NCBI GenBank assembly: GCA_963169055.1
Contig: CAUJFU010000480.1
Location: 1 to 16,159, forward strand
DNA: 16,159 nucleotides
Direction: 5' to 3'
Origin: Myxococcota bacterium
GTDB lineage: Bacteria > Myxococcota_C > UBA6777
In this document: positions 16,099 to 16,159 of the stretch, one piece after another
Numbering within the stretch: position 1 is the stretch's first letter
How the letters are laid out: each line of letters starts with the position of its first letter
Position numbers and translations under genes: made by a program
Notes under the pieces: generated by a model
Told to the model about the DNA's origin: nothing
The model's database searches: none
Seen by the model: only the letters and a program-made list of their open reading frames with translations

Positions 16099-16159
16099 TT
16101 ACGCAGTCTCCACAGACATCAAATCGGTGGGTTCCAACCCTAGAGAAGACAAGGCTTGA
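16099..16159 (-). pseudogene. C-terminal tail of TnpB-like RNA-guided nuclease (partial)
   Basis: Only 19 codons and a TAA are inside the window: QALSSLGLEPTDLMSVETA. Past the TAA the same frame continues DVFPIGLALPSVKQKGSPSALALGG into the hairpin. Many TnpB tails read (P/S)VETALP...VK(Q/R)..GSP.L through this position, so the TAA at 16101-16099 looks like a premature stop that trims the disordered tail rather than the nuclease core. The core (RuvC and zinc finger) lies outside the window, so whether the gene is intact cannot be judged. Confidence 0.45.

Larger units (their letters stand above)
16020..16159 (-). mobile_element. Right end of an IS200/IS605-family (TnpB-type) element, cut by window edge
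   Basis: On the minus strand, TnpB-tail-like coding sequence is followed by AAGGAAGCCC, then the hairpin CCCAAG-T-GC-TTTA-GC-CTTGGG (16048-16028), then TGG and TTCAC (16024-16020). The hairpin is an 8-bp stem with a single unpaired T on its 5' arm, the shape TnpA Y1 transposases recognise at IS200/IS605 ends. A cleavage pentanucleotide such as TTCAC just 3' of the hairpin also fits. If correct, the element ends at 16020 directly against the epimerase, and the left end and any tnpA lie beyond the window. The same strand is expected to yield the TnpB guide (omega/re) RNA from this region. Identification rests on motif pattern, not a database match. Confidence 0.6.

Noticed and set aside
16130-16140. 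GGTTCCAACCC resembling a tRNA T-arm
   Set aside because: The stem does not close to five pairs and no acceptor, D or anticodon arms fit around it. The strand reads as a TnpB tail instead.

Overview
The window reads as ordinary bacterial chromosome, most like a Myxococcota/Bradymonadota-type (former Deltaproteobacteria) genome of roughly balanced GC. That placement is inferred from long lipoproteins with arrays of CxxxxDC cysteine repeats, a MopE-type DGLDNNCNGQIDEGC motif and bacterial fibrinogen-like YC(D)...GGGWT domains, a combination typical of those groups. No rRNA, tRNA or CRISPR was found.

Layout. Positions 1-2105 hold the groES-groEL chaperonin pair on the minus strand. groEL runs off the left edge, and an unusually long 246-nt spacer separates the two genes. 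Diverging from groES is a large plus-strand gene (2337-4955) for an M50/site-2-protease-like membrane protein with a long acidic N-terminal extension and a PH-like segment. A 276-309 nt spacer with possible RNA structure and a pyrimidine-rich strand leads into two adjacent plus-strand genes 20 nt apart (5265-7103 and 7124-10903). Both encode cysteine-rich putative surface lipoproteins, the first with one fibrinogen-like domain and the second with three. A biosynthetic-type thiolase (11037-12218), a 731-aa lipoprotein with a Pro-rich linker, a C10 tract and a possible beta-propeller (12545-14740), and an NAD-dependent sugar-nucleotide epimerase (15046-16023) follow on the same strand. At the right edge the minus strand carries the 3' end of what looks like an IS200/IS605-family element: the tail of a TnpB reading frame, a bulged-T hairpin and a terminal TTCAC. 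It abuts the epimerase and appears to supply its stop codon.

Working together. GroES and GroEL form one machine. The two fibrinogen-domain lipoproteins are almost certainly co-transcribed paralogues, probably displayed on the cell surface. The remaining genes look like independent units that share a direction; nothing in the sequence ties the thiolase or epimerase to the lipoproteins. The most noteworthy items are the multi-domain fibrinogen-like lipoprotein pair, the IS right end fused to the epimerase stop, the C10 tract in the propeller lipoprotein, and the hugely extended M50 protein.
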